From an uncultured Prolixibacteraceae bacterium (GTDB taxonomy: Bacteria; Bacteroidota; Bacteroidia; Bacteroidales; Prolixibacteraceae): a stretch of DNA of 64,000 bases. Within the stretch, counting starts at the first letter, position 1, and every line of letters begins with the position of its first letter. A program made the position numbers and the translations under genes. Under the pieces are notes generated by a model. It saw only the letters and a list, made by a program, of their open reading frames with translations, was not told where the DNA came from and made no database searches. The stretch is taken from contig CAJXZG010000006.1 in the NCBI GenBank assembly GCA_913063265.1, forward strand, positions 39,315 to 103,314, in the 5' to 3' direction. This document shows positions 34,848-44,629 of the stretch, in pieces.

Positions 34848-35408
34848 ATGACAATTTTACTTGCCGTACTATTGGGAACTGCTTTTGGTTTTGCATTGGA
34901 ACAAGCCAAAGCATCAAATCCAAATAAAATCATCAACATGTTAAGGTTAAAAGATTTTCATTTAATGAAAGTGATTTTGTTTGCAATTGGATTTAGCAGT
35001 TTATTGCTATTTCTTTTATCATCTATGAATTGGATCGACATTGGACATTTTAGTATAAAAATCTCATATTCAGGTGTAATAATTGGCGGTGCAATTCTTG
35101 GTATTGGTTTTGCCGTTGGTGGATATTGTCCGGGTACTTCGATTGTTGCAGCCGGAGCTGGAAGAAAAGATGCATTAATTTTTATTTTAGGCGGACTATT
35201 GGGAGCAGTAGCCTATATGCTGGTATTTGGAATAATAAAAGATTCCTTTCTGTTTAATAAAATGGGAGGCGCAATTAGCCTTGTTGAAACTAATCCATTA
35301 AAATATGAAGCTTTAATAAATAATGTTTCAGCTCTTTTTGTTGCTGGTATAATCGCCATAGTTTTTATGCTAATTGCTTTCTTTTTGCCTTCTGGCAATG
35401 AAAATTAA
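34848..35408 (+). CDS. YeeE/YedE-family transporter subunit, second half
   Basis: The 186-residue membrane protein has about five helices and carries the second conserved sulfur-transport motif, GGYCPGTSIVAAGAGRKD, with its Cys. It follows the first subunit by two bases and precedes DUF1456 by five, so all three should be one transcript. Together the two halves would supply the thiosulfate path with Cys from each side. Substrate specificity is inferred from family knowledge. Confidence 0.88.
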   Translation: MTILLAVLLGTAFGFALEQAKASNPNKIINMLRLKDFHLMKVILFAIGFSSLLLFLLSSMNWIDIGHFSIKISYSGVIIGGAILGIGFAVGGYCPGTSIVAAGAGRKDALIFILGGLLGAVAYMLVFGIIKDSFLFNKMGGAISLVETNPLKYEALINNVSALFVAGIIAIVFMLIAFFLPSGNEN

Positions 35409-35413
35409 TAATC

Positions 35414-35881
35414 ATGGAGAATAACCTAATATTTCGCCGACTCCGTTATGCCTTAAATTTGAACGATAATGACTTGGTTCGACTATTTAAACTTGCCGAA
35501 TCTAATGCCAGTAAAAATCAGATAAGTACTTGGCTAAAAAAAGATATTGATCCCGTATGGAAAGCGCTTCCCGATTTCCGTCTAGCAGAGTTTTTAAATG
35601 GACTCATAAATGACAGGCGTGGAAAAAGAGAAAGAGAACAACCAGCACCAGAAAAAAAGCTAAATAATAACATCATCTTTCGAAAATTAAAAATTGCGCT
35701 CAATTTAAAAGATGAAGATGTGCTGGCAATTCTGTTACTAGCTGACTTTAGGATCAGCAAACATGAGTTAAGTGCCTTTTTCAGAAAACCAGGACAAAAT
35801 CAATATCGGGAATGTAAAGACCAGATATTACGTAATTTCATTTTTGGATTGCAATTAAAATACAGGGAAGAGAAACGATAA
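35414..35881 (+). CDS. DUF1456 family protein (YehS-like)
   Basis: The 155-residue protein consists of two similar halves: IFRRLRYALNLNDNDLVRLFKL at the N-terminus and IFRKLKIALNLKDEDVLAILLL after residue 85. This doubled motif defines DUF1456, small cytoplasmic helical proteins of unknown function. It is the last gene of the YeeE/YedE operon, five bases after it. Confidence 0.92.
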   Translation: MENNLIFRRLRYALNLNDNDLVRLFKLAESNASKNQISTWLKKDIDPVWKALPDFRLAEFLNGLINDRRGKREREQPAPEKKLNNNIIFRKLKIALNLKDEDVLAILLLADFRISKHELSAFFRKPGQNQYRECKDQILRNFIFGLQLKYREEKR

Positions 35882-35979
35882 ACAGAAATCAGAAGTTATT
35901 TCACAAAATTCCTGTACCCAACTTTTAATATATTATGTATATTTATAATTAGCAATTTACACACTAAAAACTTAAAAAA

Positions 35980-36852
35980 ATGTTACATTCTTCTCCTTCA
36001 GCCCAAAAGTGGACTTCCGCTTTTTTTGTAATAATATTATTATGCCTTTCCGGTTATTTACAAGCACAGGAAAAGATTAAACTTGAAAAAGTATGGGCAA
36101 CCGATACGGTTTTTAAAACTCCTGAGTGTGTTGCAATCGACTACGAAAACAACCAGCTTTATGTTTCTAACGTAAACAAAAATCCCTGGATTTTAGATGG
36201 AAACGGTTATATCTCCATCATAAACTTTAAGGGAGAAATGATAAATCCAAAATGGATAGATGGCATGCATTCACCTAAAGGAATGGCTGTTCACGATGGA
36301 TTTTTGTATGTAGCAGACATTGATGCCGTGTTTAAGATAGATATAAAAAAAGGGAAGATTGCACGAATAATAAAAACTGATCCAACTTTCGGCTTAAATG
36401 ATATTGCAATAAGTAAAAAAGGCAAAATTTATATTTCAGGTTCAAACAGCAACCGGATTTTTACCATTGAAAAAAATAAAATCAAATTAATAAAAGAAGA
36501 TGATTATGACAGGCCAAATGGTTTATTGGCAGAAGATGACCGTTTGCTGTTATTAACCAGTGGAAGCAGTAAATTCTTTGAACTGGACTTTGAAAAATTT
36601 GAGAAAAAACAATTAGCTTCCGAACTCGGTCATGGAGACGGAATTGCTCCTGTAGGTGATGGTACTTATCTGTTGTCGGACTGGCAGGGAAGGATTTTCT
36701 ATTTAGACAAATACAATAATGTTACGACACTGTTAGATACCAGGGAAAAAAATATAAATACCGCTGACGTTTCATATCACCAGGAATTAAATCTGCTTTT
36801 TGTGCCAACTTTTTTTGATAACCGGGTACTTGCATTCAAACTTGTAAAATAA
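35980..36852 (+). CDS. Secreted SMP-30/NHL-like beta-propeller protein
   Basis: The 290-residue protein has a signal peptide (cleavage after LQA) and six short repeats of beta-propeller type, such as PECVAIDYENNQLYVSN, SPKGMAVHDGFLYVAD, GLNDIAISKKGKIYIS and PNGLLAEDDRLLLL. It is related to gluconolactonase/SMP-30 folds, but the metal-binding Asp/Glu set is not clearly present, so it may bind rather than cleave. It is transcribed alone. Confidence 0.8.
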   Translation: MLHSSPSAQKWTSAFFVIILLCLSGYLQAQEKIKLEKVWATDTVFKTPECVAIDYENNQLYVSNVNKNPWILDGNGYISIINFKGEMINPKWIDGMHSPKGMAVHDGFLYVADIDAVFKIDIKKGKIARIIKTDPTFGLNDIAISKKGKIYISGSNSNRIFTIEKNKIKLIKEDDYDRPNGLLAEDDRLLLLTSGSSKFFELDFEKFEKKQLASELGHGDGIAPVGDGTYLLSDWQGRIFYLDKYNNVTTLLDTREKNINTADVSYHQELNLLFVPTFFDNRVLAFKLVK

Positions 36853-36968
36853 CAAACTGCATTTTTTTGTATTAATTTTGAATTTCGTATATCATCTTCT
36901 TTAGATCGTTTAAAATTCAAAAAGCAAATTCATCCATAAAAATTTTTTCAATTTATTAAACCCAGAGA

Positions 36969-37661
36969 ATGAAAACCATAGGACTAATTGGAGGAATGAG
37001 TTGGGAATCCTCAGCTGTATACTATAGAATAATCAATTCAAAAGTAAAGGAGATTTTAGGAGGATATCACTGTGCCAAAAGTGTATTATTAACTGTTGAT
37101 TTCGATTTGATACAAAAATTACAGTTTGAAGAAAACTGGGCGGAACTGGATAAGGTAATGGTAAAGGCTGCAAAACAACTTGAAAATGCAGGTGCAGATT
37201 TTATTATTCTTTGTACCAATACGATGCATTTGTGTAGTCCGGCAATTGTTAAAAATATTACAATTCCTTTTTTACATATCGCAGAAGCAACAGGTACACG
37301 AATTTCAGAGTTAGGATTAAAAAAGGTTGCTTTGTTAGGGACAAGGTTTACAATGGAAAAAGATTTTTACAAAACTTACCTTATTGAACATTTTGGAATA
37401 CAAGTGATTACTCCGGACAAAAGTGAAAGGGATTTCATAAATGGCACCATTTATAATGAATTGGTACATGGTTTAATTAAGACCGAATCTCGGGAAAAAT
37501 TCAAAAAAATAATAAAAGAACTGGAAAAACAGGGAGCTGAGGGCGTAATTCTGGGTTGCACGGAAATTCCATTGCTAATATCTAAAAACGATGTTGAAAT
37601 ACCTGTTTTAGATACTACTCAAATTCATGCTGAGAAAGCTGTATCCAAAGCTTTAGAATAA
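36969..37661 (+). CDS. Aspartate/glutamate racemase family protein
   Basis: The 230-residue protein has the family's two catalytic Cys: C82 in LCTNTMHLC and C197 in LGCTEIPLL, flanked by IGLIGGMSWESSAVYY at the N-terminus and VALLGTRFTM in the middle. It interconverts D and L amino acids without a cofactor. The GGMSWES pattern is closer to YgeA-type broad racemases than to MurI glutamate racemase. It is on its own transcript or followed weakly by the DUF1080 gene. Confidence 0.93.
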   Translation: MKTIGLIGGMSWESSAVYYRIINSKVKEILGGYHCAKSVLLTVDFDLIQKLQFEENWAELDKVMVKAAKQLENAGADFIILCTNTMHLCSPAIVKNITIPFLHIAEATGTRISELGLKKVALLGTRFTMEKDFYKTYLIEHFGIQVITPDKSERDFINGTIYNELVHGLIKTESREKFKKIIKELEKQGAEGVILGCTEIPLLISKNDVEIPVLDTTQIHAEKAVSKALE

Positions 37662-37742
37662 GTTACTACAGGATTCCTGTCTGTGAAACTCTATAAAAAA
37701 TATAATTATTACATTGCTAGTCATAACCAAAAGTTAGTGTCC

Positions 37743-38522
37743 ATGAAAAAAGTCTTTTTATTAGTTGTTGTATTAATCATATTAAGTATAAGCTATGGAG
37801 CAAAGTTAATGCCACGCGATAAAAAAGGTGTTGGTATAAAAGCCCCCAAAAAAGCAGAAGTTATTTTTGATGGGTCAAGAAAAATGCTTGACGAAAAATG
37901 GACCTACTGGGAAGGGCCAAGGTTCTCAGCTGAATTACCTGTTAAATGGGAAATTGTTAAAGATCCCGTCGATAAGGGAACTGTCGTAAACAGTAACGAT
38001 CCTTCAGCCGAGGGAGGAAAATATGGTACTGCGGATATCGTCACCAAAAAAAAATATCGTGATTTTAGACTGCATGTTGAATTTTTAGTTCAGGAAAAAG
38101 GAGGTAACAGTGGTGTTTATTTACAAAACAGATACGAAATTCAGGTTCTGGATGGCGACAGTTCAAAGCATGGAATGGGAGCTGTAATTAATGAAACACC
38201 TTCGCCATATCATGCATATAATGGAGTTGGAAAATGGAATGCATATGACATTAAATTTAGGTCAGCACGTTTCGAAAACGGAAAACGGACTGAAAAAGCA
38301 CTGGTAACCGTTTATTTTAATGGTGAAAAAGTACACACCAATGTTCCCATTAACCAGGTTTGGGGAGGAGCTAACTCAGGACTGGATGGAGGCAATGATG
38401 GAGGGAAAGGAATTTCTGACACCCCGGGAGGATTAAAACTTCAGGCGGAAGGACACAATGTGTTATATCGAAATATTTGGATCCAGGAGTTGAATATTAC
38501 AGAAGCGGATACCTATTTTTAA
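37743..38522 (+). CDS. Secreted DUF1080 (3-keto-disaccharide hydrolase) protein
   Basis: The 259-residue protein starts at MKKVFLLVVV (37743) with a signal peptide; the GTG frame from 37683 would mask it. The domain includes VIFDGSRKML, YGTADIVTKKKYRDFRLHVEF, GNSGVYLQNRYEIQVLDG, WNAYDIKF and LQAEGHNVLYRNIWIQEL. DUF1080 domains have a concanavalin-like fold, and some hydrolyse 3-keto-glycosides. It is followed 22 bases later by another laminin-type protein. Confidence 0.92.
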   Translation: MKKVFLLVVVLIILSISYGAKLMPRDKKGVGIKAPKKAEVIFDGSRKMLDEKWTYWEGPRFSAELPVKWEIVKDPVDKGTVVNSNDPSAEGGKYGTADIVTKKKYRDFRLHVEFLVQEKGGNSGVYLQNRYEIQVLDGDSSKHGMGAVINETPSPYHAYNGVGKWNAYDIKFRSARFENGKRTEKALVTVYFNGEKVHTNVPINQVWGGANSGLDGGNDGGKGISDTPGGLKLQAEGHNVLYRNIWIQELNITEADTYF

Positions 38523-38544
38523 ACAAATTTTGCAGGCAAATTAA

Positions 38545-39576
38545 ATGATTTATAAAACCTTCTGGATAGTGCTTTTTCTGTTTGAACTGATGATCTCATG
38601 TACGCCTAAAACTGAAATTAATGTTTGGTATGGCAACTATCAGAGCTTTGGTAAAAATGGAAATCCACAGCGACAAATTAATATCCTTGGAAATATTCAA
38701 TCGGAATCAGACCAAATCGAAAGTTATTTTATTTTAAATGGTGATTCAAAGAAACAAGCTCTCACATTAGGCAGCGATTTGCACAGGCTGGCACAAAAAG
38801 GAGATTTTAATGTTGAAATCGAACGTAGTTTATTAAACGAGGGTGAAAATTTTGTCGAAATTTTTGCCTCAAAAGATTCTGAAATTCTAGCCAAAAGAAA
38901 GGTTGTTTTTGATTATTCATCAGAAAACAAATGGCCACTACCCTACCAGATTATATGGAAGAAAGTCGAAAACATACAGGATGTTGTGGAAGTAGTAGAT
39001 GGAAACTGGGAACTGACAATAGATGGAATCAGAACAAAATTTATGTATTACGACAGGGTTCTGGCTTTTGGCGATTCTTCGTGGGAAAACTATGAAATAA
39101 CAACATCTGTTATTTTTCATGATTTTGTAAATCCTCAAAAAGGACCTCCAACTTATAATGTTTCTCATGCTGCAATTGCATCACGCTGGCCGGGTCACGA
39201 TAAAGATGAATTACAACCCAACAGAAAATGGTTCCCGGTTGGAGCAACTTCAGAATTCAGATTGACAAACGAATATGATAGCTGCAGATGGAGAATTTTT
39301 GATGGTGAGAATTTTTACAAAGAACAAAAGGATTTTCAATATCGAACAATTCAGCCAAATCTAAAATACAAAATGAAACATCGGGTTGAAACAGTTTCCG
39401 ACTCAACTACTTTATACTCAGTAAAACTTTGGAAATTTGAAACATCAGAACCTAAAGAATGGGATTTGCAAGCCATAGAAAAGAACAGTAATAAAGAAAC
39501 CGGAAGTGCCTTACTAATATCGCATAACACCGATGTTACTTTTGGCGATGTTTATGCAGAACCAATTCTCAAATAA
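38545..39576 (+). CDS. Lipoprotein with concanavalin/laminin-G-like domain
   Basis: A lipobox (LMISC, C19) starts the 343-residue protein. An Ig-like segment (residues about 25-125) leads into a beta-rich domain with GNWELTIDGIRTKFMYYDRVLAF, WENYEITTSVIFHDF and a final TDVTFGDVYAEPI, a pattern of concanavalin-like jelly rolls. It sits next to the DUF1080 gene and may work with it at the outer membrane. No catalytic residue is identified. Confidence 0.7.
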   Translation: MIYKTFWIVLFLFELMISCTPKTEINVWYGNYQSFGKNGNPQRQINILGNIQSESDQIESYFILNGDSKKQALTLGSDLHRLAQKGDFNVEIERSLLNEGENFVEIFASKDSEILAKRKVVFDYSSENKWPLPYQIIWKKVENIQDVVEVVDGNWELTIDGIRTKFMYYDRVLAFGDSSWENYEITTSVIFHDFVNPQKGPPTYNVSHAAIASRWPGHDKDELQPNRKWFPVGATSEFRLTNEYDSCRWRIFDGENFYKEQKDFQYRTIQPNLKYKMKHRVETVSDSTTLYSVKLWKFETSEPKEWDLQAIEKNSNKETGSALLISHNTDVTFGDVYAEPILK

Positions 39577-39709
39577 TGAAAGTTTTAAATAAACTAATCA
39601 TTCATTTAAAACTTTTCATCCATAAATAATTCCCGTTTGTGCATTTGATTTAACGACTCACAAACTATTATTTCTCCTTCGCCTGTAAATGTTGGAATTT
39701 TGTTTTGTC

Positions 39710-41839
39710 ATGAAAACAACAATTCTAATATTAATTCTTTTTATCCCGATCTTTACAAGAGGCCAGATTCAAATTTCCGGTAATGTTTCGTCAACAAATG
39801 AAGAGCCAATTTCAGGTGCCAACATTTTTCTACAAGGAACATATGATGGATGTACATCCGATAGTCTGGGTAATTTTCTTTTTACAACATCAGAGAAAGG
39901 TAATCACACCTTGATTATAAGTTTCATAGGTTATAAAACAAATGGAATACAACTGGAAATTTCAAATTCTGATATTTCCGGTTTAACTATTGTTTTAGAA
40001 GATGAAGCCAATGAGCTGGAAGAAGTTACAATCAATGCAGGAAGTTTTGAAGCGAGCGACAAAAAGAAATCAGTTATTCTTAAACCTATTGACATTGCGC
40101 TAACTGCCGGTGTCGGTGGTGATATTTACGGGGCTTTTGGTACCTTACCCGGTTCTCATGTAGTTGGAGAAGAGGGTCGCCTTTTTGTTAGAGGTGGCGA
40201 ATCTTACGAAACAAAAACATATATGGACGGAATGCTGGTACATTCGCCATATTACTCTAAAACACCAGACCTGCCAACTCGAGGCCGCTACTCTCCATTA
40301 CTATTTAATGGAATGGTATTTAGTACCGGAGGTTATTCAGCTGAATATGGTCAGGCACTTTCTTCAATTGTTGACTTAAAAACGGTTGCGTTGGAACCAA
40401 AGGATCAATCAAGTATTTCAGTAATAACTGTTGGTCTTCAAGGATCTCATTCCAAGCGCTGGAAAAATACTTCTCTTGCCATAACCGGAGAATTATTGCA
40501 CCTGGGTTTATCAAATAAAATTTTCAAACAAAATATCGATTGGATTAATGATCCTGTTACAGCCGGAACAACCCTTTTGTTCAGGCATAAAACCAGTGAA
40601 ACCGGAATGGTTAAATCTTTTGGAAACTTTAATTATAACTCAAGCAGAATGTTATATGATGATTTTGCAAATTCTACTTTTCGAGATGTAACCGTAAGCA
40701 ACTATAATGCCTATCTGAATACAACATACAACGAATTAATAAATAAAAATTGGATGATTTGTTCAGGTATTGCAGTAAATCTCGATAATGAAAAAAACCT
40801 AATCGATGCTCAAAACATAAACACCACCAAAAAGAACAGCCAACTAAAAATTAGCTTTACAAACATTGGATTAAAAAATCTTACTACAAAAATTGGTGCA
40901 GATTATAATTATTACGATTACAATCAGAATCTAATTATGGAAGATGATTTTTTATTCAACTTTTCCAATAATCAATTCTCAGCATTTGTTGAATCGGAAT
41001 TAAAAGTTGGAAGTAAACTTGCATTTAAAGCAGGGCTAAGGACCGAATACAATACTTTTTTAAACGACCTCAATCTTATGCCACGAATTTCGGCAGCGGC
41101 AAAAACAGGAAAAAGTAGTCAGATTTCTATGGCATTTGGAACATTTCGTCAAAATCCAGAAGATGACTATTTAAAATTCTCCCCTACTCTTTCACAGGAA
41201 AAATCAACTCATACAATACTTACTTACCAATACAAAAAAGATACCCGAACATTTCGTATAGAAGCATACAATAAGAACTATAATGAACTGATTAAATTCA
41301 AAGAAGAGTTTTCTTTTGAACCCGGAAATTATACAAATAACGGTTCGGGATATTCCCGTGGATTTGATATATTTTGGCGTAATCAGAAAAAATTTGGGAA
41401 AAGTGATTACTGGATTTCTTACTCCTGGAACGATTCAAAACGTAACTATCGGGATTTTAAAGAAAAAGCAACTCCATATTATTTTTCAGCACACAATCTT
41501 TCGGTAGTATATAAAAAGTTCTTTTTTCCGATTAACTGCTTTGTTTCAGCATCATACTCTTTAACCAGCGGAAGACCTTATTATAATCCTAACAATCCTG
41601 ATTTTATGGCTGACCGAACAAAACCATACAACGATTTCAGCATAGGATTAACACATATTTTATATCTGTTAAAAAAACAAACAGTTTTACATTTAGTCGT
41701 CAATAACGTTTTTGGTTTTAATAATGTATTCGGATATACCTATTCAAACTCTCCAAACGATTCTGGTATTTATGAAAGTAAACCTGTAATTCCACCCTCA
41801 AAACGTATGGCTGTATTTCTAATTTCAATTCAATTATAA
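39710..41839 (+). CDS. TonB-dependent receptor with carboxypeptidase-like N-domain
   Basis: The protein (709 residues from ATG 39710; a start at 39689 adds 7 residues) has a signal peptide, a CarboxypepD_reg-like domain (ISGNVSSTNEEPISGANIF), a plug domain (GEEGRLFVRGGESYETKTYMD split over residues 150-180) and a long beta-barrel ending in FLISIQL with a hydrophobic terminal residue. It is a plain TonB-dependent outer-membrane receptor, shorter than SusC proteins and without SusD next to it. The likely substrate is a siderophore, metal chelate or small sugar. A TPR-type protein follows 18 bases later in the same operon. Confidence 0.93.
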   Translation: MKTTILILILFIPIFTRGQIQISGNVSSTNEEPISGANIFLQGTYDGCTSDSLGNFLFTTSEKGNHTLIISFIGYKTNGIQLEISNSDISGLTIVLEDEANELEEVTINAGSFEASDKKKSVILKPIDIALTAGVGGDIYGAFGTLPGSHVVGEEGRLFVRGGESYETKTYMDGMLVHSPYYSKTPDLPTRGRYSPLLFNGMVFSTGGYSAEYGQALSSIVDLKTVALEPKDQSSISVITVGLQGSHSKRWKNTSLAITGELLHLGLSNKIFKQNIDWINDPVTAGTTLLFRHKTSETGMVKSFGNFNYNSSRMLYDDFANSTFRDVTVSNYNAYLNTTYNELINKNWMICSGIAVNLDNEKNLIDAQNINTTKKNSQLKISFTNIGLKNLTTKIGADYNYYDYNQNLIMEDDFLFNFSNNQFSAFVESELKVGSKLAFKAGLRTEYNTFLNDLNLMPRISAAAKTGKSSQISMAFGTFRQNPEDDYLKFSPTLSQEKSTHTILTYQYKKDTRTFRIEAYNKNYNELIKFKEEFSFEPGNYTNNGSGYSRGFDIFWRNQKKFGKSDYWISYSWNDSKRNYRDFKEKATPYYFSAHNLSVVYKKFFFPINCFVSASYSLTSGRPYYNPNNPDFMADRTKPYNDFSIGLTHILYLLKKQTVLHLVVNNVFGFNNVFGYTYSNSPNDSGIYESKPVIPPSKRMAVFLISIQL

Positions 41840-41857
41840 ACTCTAAAACTATTAGTT

Positions 41858-42490
41858 ATGAAAACTTTAATTACAATCTTAATTACAATTATTTGTTTTG
41901 GTTCTTTGGCTTCAGATGCCAAGTACAAAGAAGCAATGAGCAAAGCAGTGGAAAAACTAAATCATGCATCTTCGGTTGATGATTTTATGGCAGCTGCCAA
42001 CATTTTTGAACGTATTAGTCAAACAGAACAAGAACTATGGCTTCCATTGTACTACGCAGCTCAATCTTATATTGTGGTTAGTTTTATGGAACAGGATATT
42101 TCCAAAAAGGATCCAATTTTAGATAAAGCACAACAATTTTTAGACAAGGCTTTCAGTCTTACAAAAAACGAGTCAGAACTTTATGCTTTGCAGGCTTTTC
42201 TTTATCCATCAAGAATAACAGTTGACCCAATGGGGCGTGGCATGGAGTATATAGAAAAAATGAACCAGGCAATTGAAGATGCTATTCGTTTAAATCCGGA
42301 CAACCCAAGAAGTTATTATTTGCGAGCTGTAACTACCCTAAATATGCCTGAAGAATTTGGTGGCGGAGCTGTGGCTGCAAAACCTATTTTTGAATTAGCA
42401 CAAAAGAAATTTGATGAATTTCAACCTGAGAGCTCGATCTCTCCCAATTGGGGCAAAGAGCAAAATTATGAGGAGTTAAGCAAACTGTAA
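41858..42490 (+). CDS. Periplasmic TPR-like protein downstream of TonB receptor
   Basis: The 210-residue protein has a signal peptide (cleavage after GSLA) and helices resembling TPR units: AAANIFERISQ, LDKAQQFLDKAFSLT and QAIEDAIRLNPDNPRSYYLRAVTT. It likely handles substrate or protein contacts in the periplasm with the receptor encoded 18 bases upstream. It ends the operon, with a strong terminator at 42550-42581. Confidence 0.82.
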   Translation: MKTLITILITIICFGSLASDAKYKEAMSKAVEKLNHASSVDDFMAAANIFERISQTEQELWLPLYYAAQSYIVVSFMEQDISKKDPILDKAQQFLDKAFSLTKNESELYALQAFLYPSRITVDPMGRGMEYIEKMNQAIEDAIRLNPDNPRSYYLRAVTTLNMPEEFGGGAVAAKPIFELAQKKFDEFQPESSISPNWGKEQNYEELSKL

Positions 42491-42549
42491 CTTTTAGTCA
42501 TTGCGATTTTTTTAATTTATTGCCCTATCAATTAAAAAAACAAAAACAA

Positions 42550-42581
42550 AAGGTTGCCAAATAAATTGGCAACCTTTTTAA
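42550..42581. terminator. Bidirectional terminator between convergent genes
   Basis: AAGGTTGCCAA (42550-42560) and TTGGCAACCTT (42566-42576) form a perfect 11-base stem with a five-base loop, followed by T-run on the plus strand and a T-rich run on the minus strand. It serves the TPR gene and possibly the convergent fasciclin gene. The rest of 42491-42779 holds nothing else I can support. Confidence 0.85.
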
Positions 42582-42779
42582 AAAGAACATCTAAACAAAT
42601 GAACTTCCAAAGGTAATTGTTCAATTTAATGCTGAATTTCATTCGTCTTTATTGTTTATTTAAAGACGACTCATGTAACTCACATAATTTTCTTCCAGTT
42701 TCTCAAAAGGAATTGATTATGCTCGTTTCAACAACTATAATTCATCAACACCTTTTTTAAACAAAAAAATGAACAAAGC

Positions 42780-44336
42780 CTACCTTACTATTAGTTTCTG
42801 CGTTGTAACAGAAGTTCCGCTATCAACTGAAACCAAGTACATTCCTGATTTAAAACCAGTAATGTCAATTCTATCCGAAGTGCTCAAATCGTTTACTTCT
42901 AAAACTATCCTACCTGCTATATCTCTGACAGTTACTTTACCTCCAACGAAATTGGAATTTATTCTTATATAATCAGTTGCAGGGTTTGGATAAATATTTA
43001 CTGTAATTTCTTCAATTTCTGAAACGCTTGTTACAGTTTCAGGTAACAATACTGCATCAATAACATGTACTACGCCGTTGCCTGCTTCAATATCGGCTAC
43101 CGATACCATGGCATCGTTGATATATACTCCGTCGGCTGTAATTTTTACTGTAATGTCTTTTCCAAATACGGTCTCTATCATCTGACCATCTGACAAGTCT
43201 GTGCTCATTGCTTTACCTGCTACCACATGGTACAACAGGATATCTGTTAATGCTCCACTTGGGTCTTCCAGCAAACTTTCTACTGTTCCTTCAGGTAGTG
43301 CTGCAAAAGCTGCATCTGTTGGTGCAAATACTGTAAATGGCCCTTCGCCCATTAAAGTCTCTGCCAATCCTGCGGCTACTACTGCTGCCTCCAGGGTAGT
43401 GTGTGATTCACTTTCGATTACTACATCTGCCACTGTGGCCGGCATCGTTGGTGGTAACAATACTGCATCGATTACATGTACTACGCCGTTGCCTGCTTCA
43501 ATATCGGCTACCGATACCATGGCATCGTTGATATATACTCCGTCGGCTGTAATTTTTACTGTAATGTCTTTTCCAAATACGGTCTCTATCATCTGACCAT
43601 CTGACAAGTCTGTGCTCATTGCTTTGCCTGCTACCACATGGTACAACAGGATATCTTTCAAATCACCTTGTGGTTCTTCAAGTAAAGCGTTAAGGGTTCC
43701 TATGGGTAAAGCTGCAAAGGCTGCATCTGTAGGAGCGAAAACTGTAAATGGCCCTTCGCCCTGTAAGGTTCCCACTAAATCCGAAGCTTTAACCGCTGCT
43801 TCAAGTGTTACATGAACATCACTATTTACAATTATATCGACTACTGTTGCAGGTAGGTCTGAAGGGACCAAAACCGCATCAATGACATGAACCACTCCGT
43901 TATCAGCTTCAATATCTACCACGGTAACTTTGGCTTCATTAACAAAAACTCCATTTTCACTGATAGATACTTTAAAGGTTTTATCATCATCGTTAAATGT
44001 CTCCACAATTTGACCATCCGATAAATCCGTGCTCATAATTTCACCTGACACCAAATGATACAATAATATGTCAGTTAGTGCACCTCTTGAATCTGCCAAC
44101 AGGGCATCAATCATTCCATCCGGAAGTGCATTAAATGCATCATCGGTTGGAGCAAATAGGGTAAAAGAACCAGAACCTTCCAAATCATCAGTAAGATTAG
44201 ATTCGTTTAACGCTGTTTCCAAAATCGTATGATTCGGACTGTTTTTTACTACGTCTGCAATACTTTCCGCTTTCGACGTAAAAATGCCGGCAAATATGAC
44301 CGACAAAATAGTTAAGTAAAATTTGTAAGTTTTCAT
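42780..44336 (-). CDS. Secreted three-fasciclin-domain protein with type IX sorting tail
   Basis: The 518-residue protein has a signal peptide (cleavage after SKA) and three fasciclin (FAS1) domains at about 25-160, 165-295 and 300-430. Each has the FTLFAPTD/FTVFAPTD H1 box, GALTDILLYHLV and GVVHVIDAVL H2 box. The C-terminal ~75 residues (YPNPATDYIRI ... GMYLVSVDSGTSVTTQKLIVR, 20 residues or fewer each) are a type IX secretion A-type tail. FAS1 proteins adhere to cells, matrix or polysaccharide. The second and third domains share a near-identical DNA segment. The 347-base gap upstream holds the TetR promoter of the opposite strand. Confidence 0.94.
   Translation of the reverse strand: MKTYKFYLTILSVIFAGIFTSKAESIADVVKNSPNHTILETALNESNLTDDLEGSGSFTLFAPTDDAFNALPDGMIDALLADSRGALTDILLYHLVSGEIMSTDLSDGQIVETFNDDDKTFKVSISENGVFVNEAKVTVVDIEADNGVVHVIDAVLVPSDLPATVVDIIVNSDVHVTLEAAVKASDLVGTLQGEGPFTVFAPTDAAFAALPIGTLNALLEEPQGDLKDILLYHVVAGKAMSTDLSDGQMIETVFGKDITVKITADGVYINDAMVSVADIEAGNGVVHVIDAVLLPPTMPATVADVVIESESHTTLEAAVVAAGLAETLMGEGPFTVFAPTDAAFAALPEGTVESLLEDPSGALTDILLYHVVAGKAMSTDLSDGQMIETVFGKDITVKITADGVYINDAMVSVADIEAGNGVVHVIDAVLLPETVTSVSEIEEITVNIYPNPATDYIRINSNFVGGKVTVRDIAGRIVLEVNDLSTSDRIDITGFKSGMYLVSVDSGTSVTTQKLIVR
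43042..43656. repeat. Near-identical internal repeat within the fasciclin gene
   Basis: Bases 43042-43245 and 43453-43656 (204 bases each, offset 411 = 137 codons) differ at only about three positions. The encoded stretches of FAS1 domains 2 and 3 are identical, while their flanks have diverged, indicating recent duplication or gene conversion. Confidence 0.9.
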
Positions 44337-44629
44337 AACATTTGCATTTTTTTGTTTAAATCATTTACTAAAACATTAAACATCAACTTTTGTTTAATTA
44401 TTCCTATTTTTATTTAAACATTTTTAAATATTTCCTGCATGGCTTTAAAAACAAAAACCCTCTATACTTCTTATTTTCTGAACTTTAACAACATTTTTTT
44501 AATGATTTTTTTTATTTTACTACTGGTTTATAAATACATTTCTAACTGGTCATACTGATTTTTGGTTCTCTTTAGGGATAAATTGCAGTTTTCTTTTCAT
44601 CGGGTACAATCCAATTTTTTTACTTGAGT

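Noticed and set aside
39710..42490. Polysaccharide utilisation locus with SusC/SusD
   Set aside because: The receptor is too short for SusC and no SusD-like lipoprotein is adjacent; the TPR protein has no lipobox.
43201..43596. 131-residue plus-strand frame in the fasciclin gene
   Set aside because: It is the antisense of the repeated FAS1 segments; the repetition explains the open frame.
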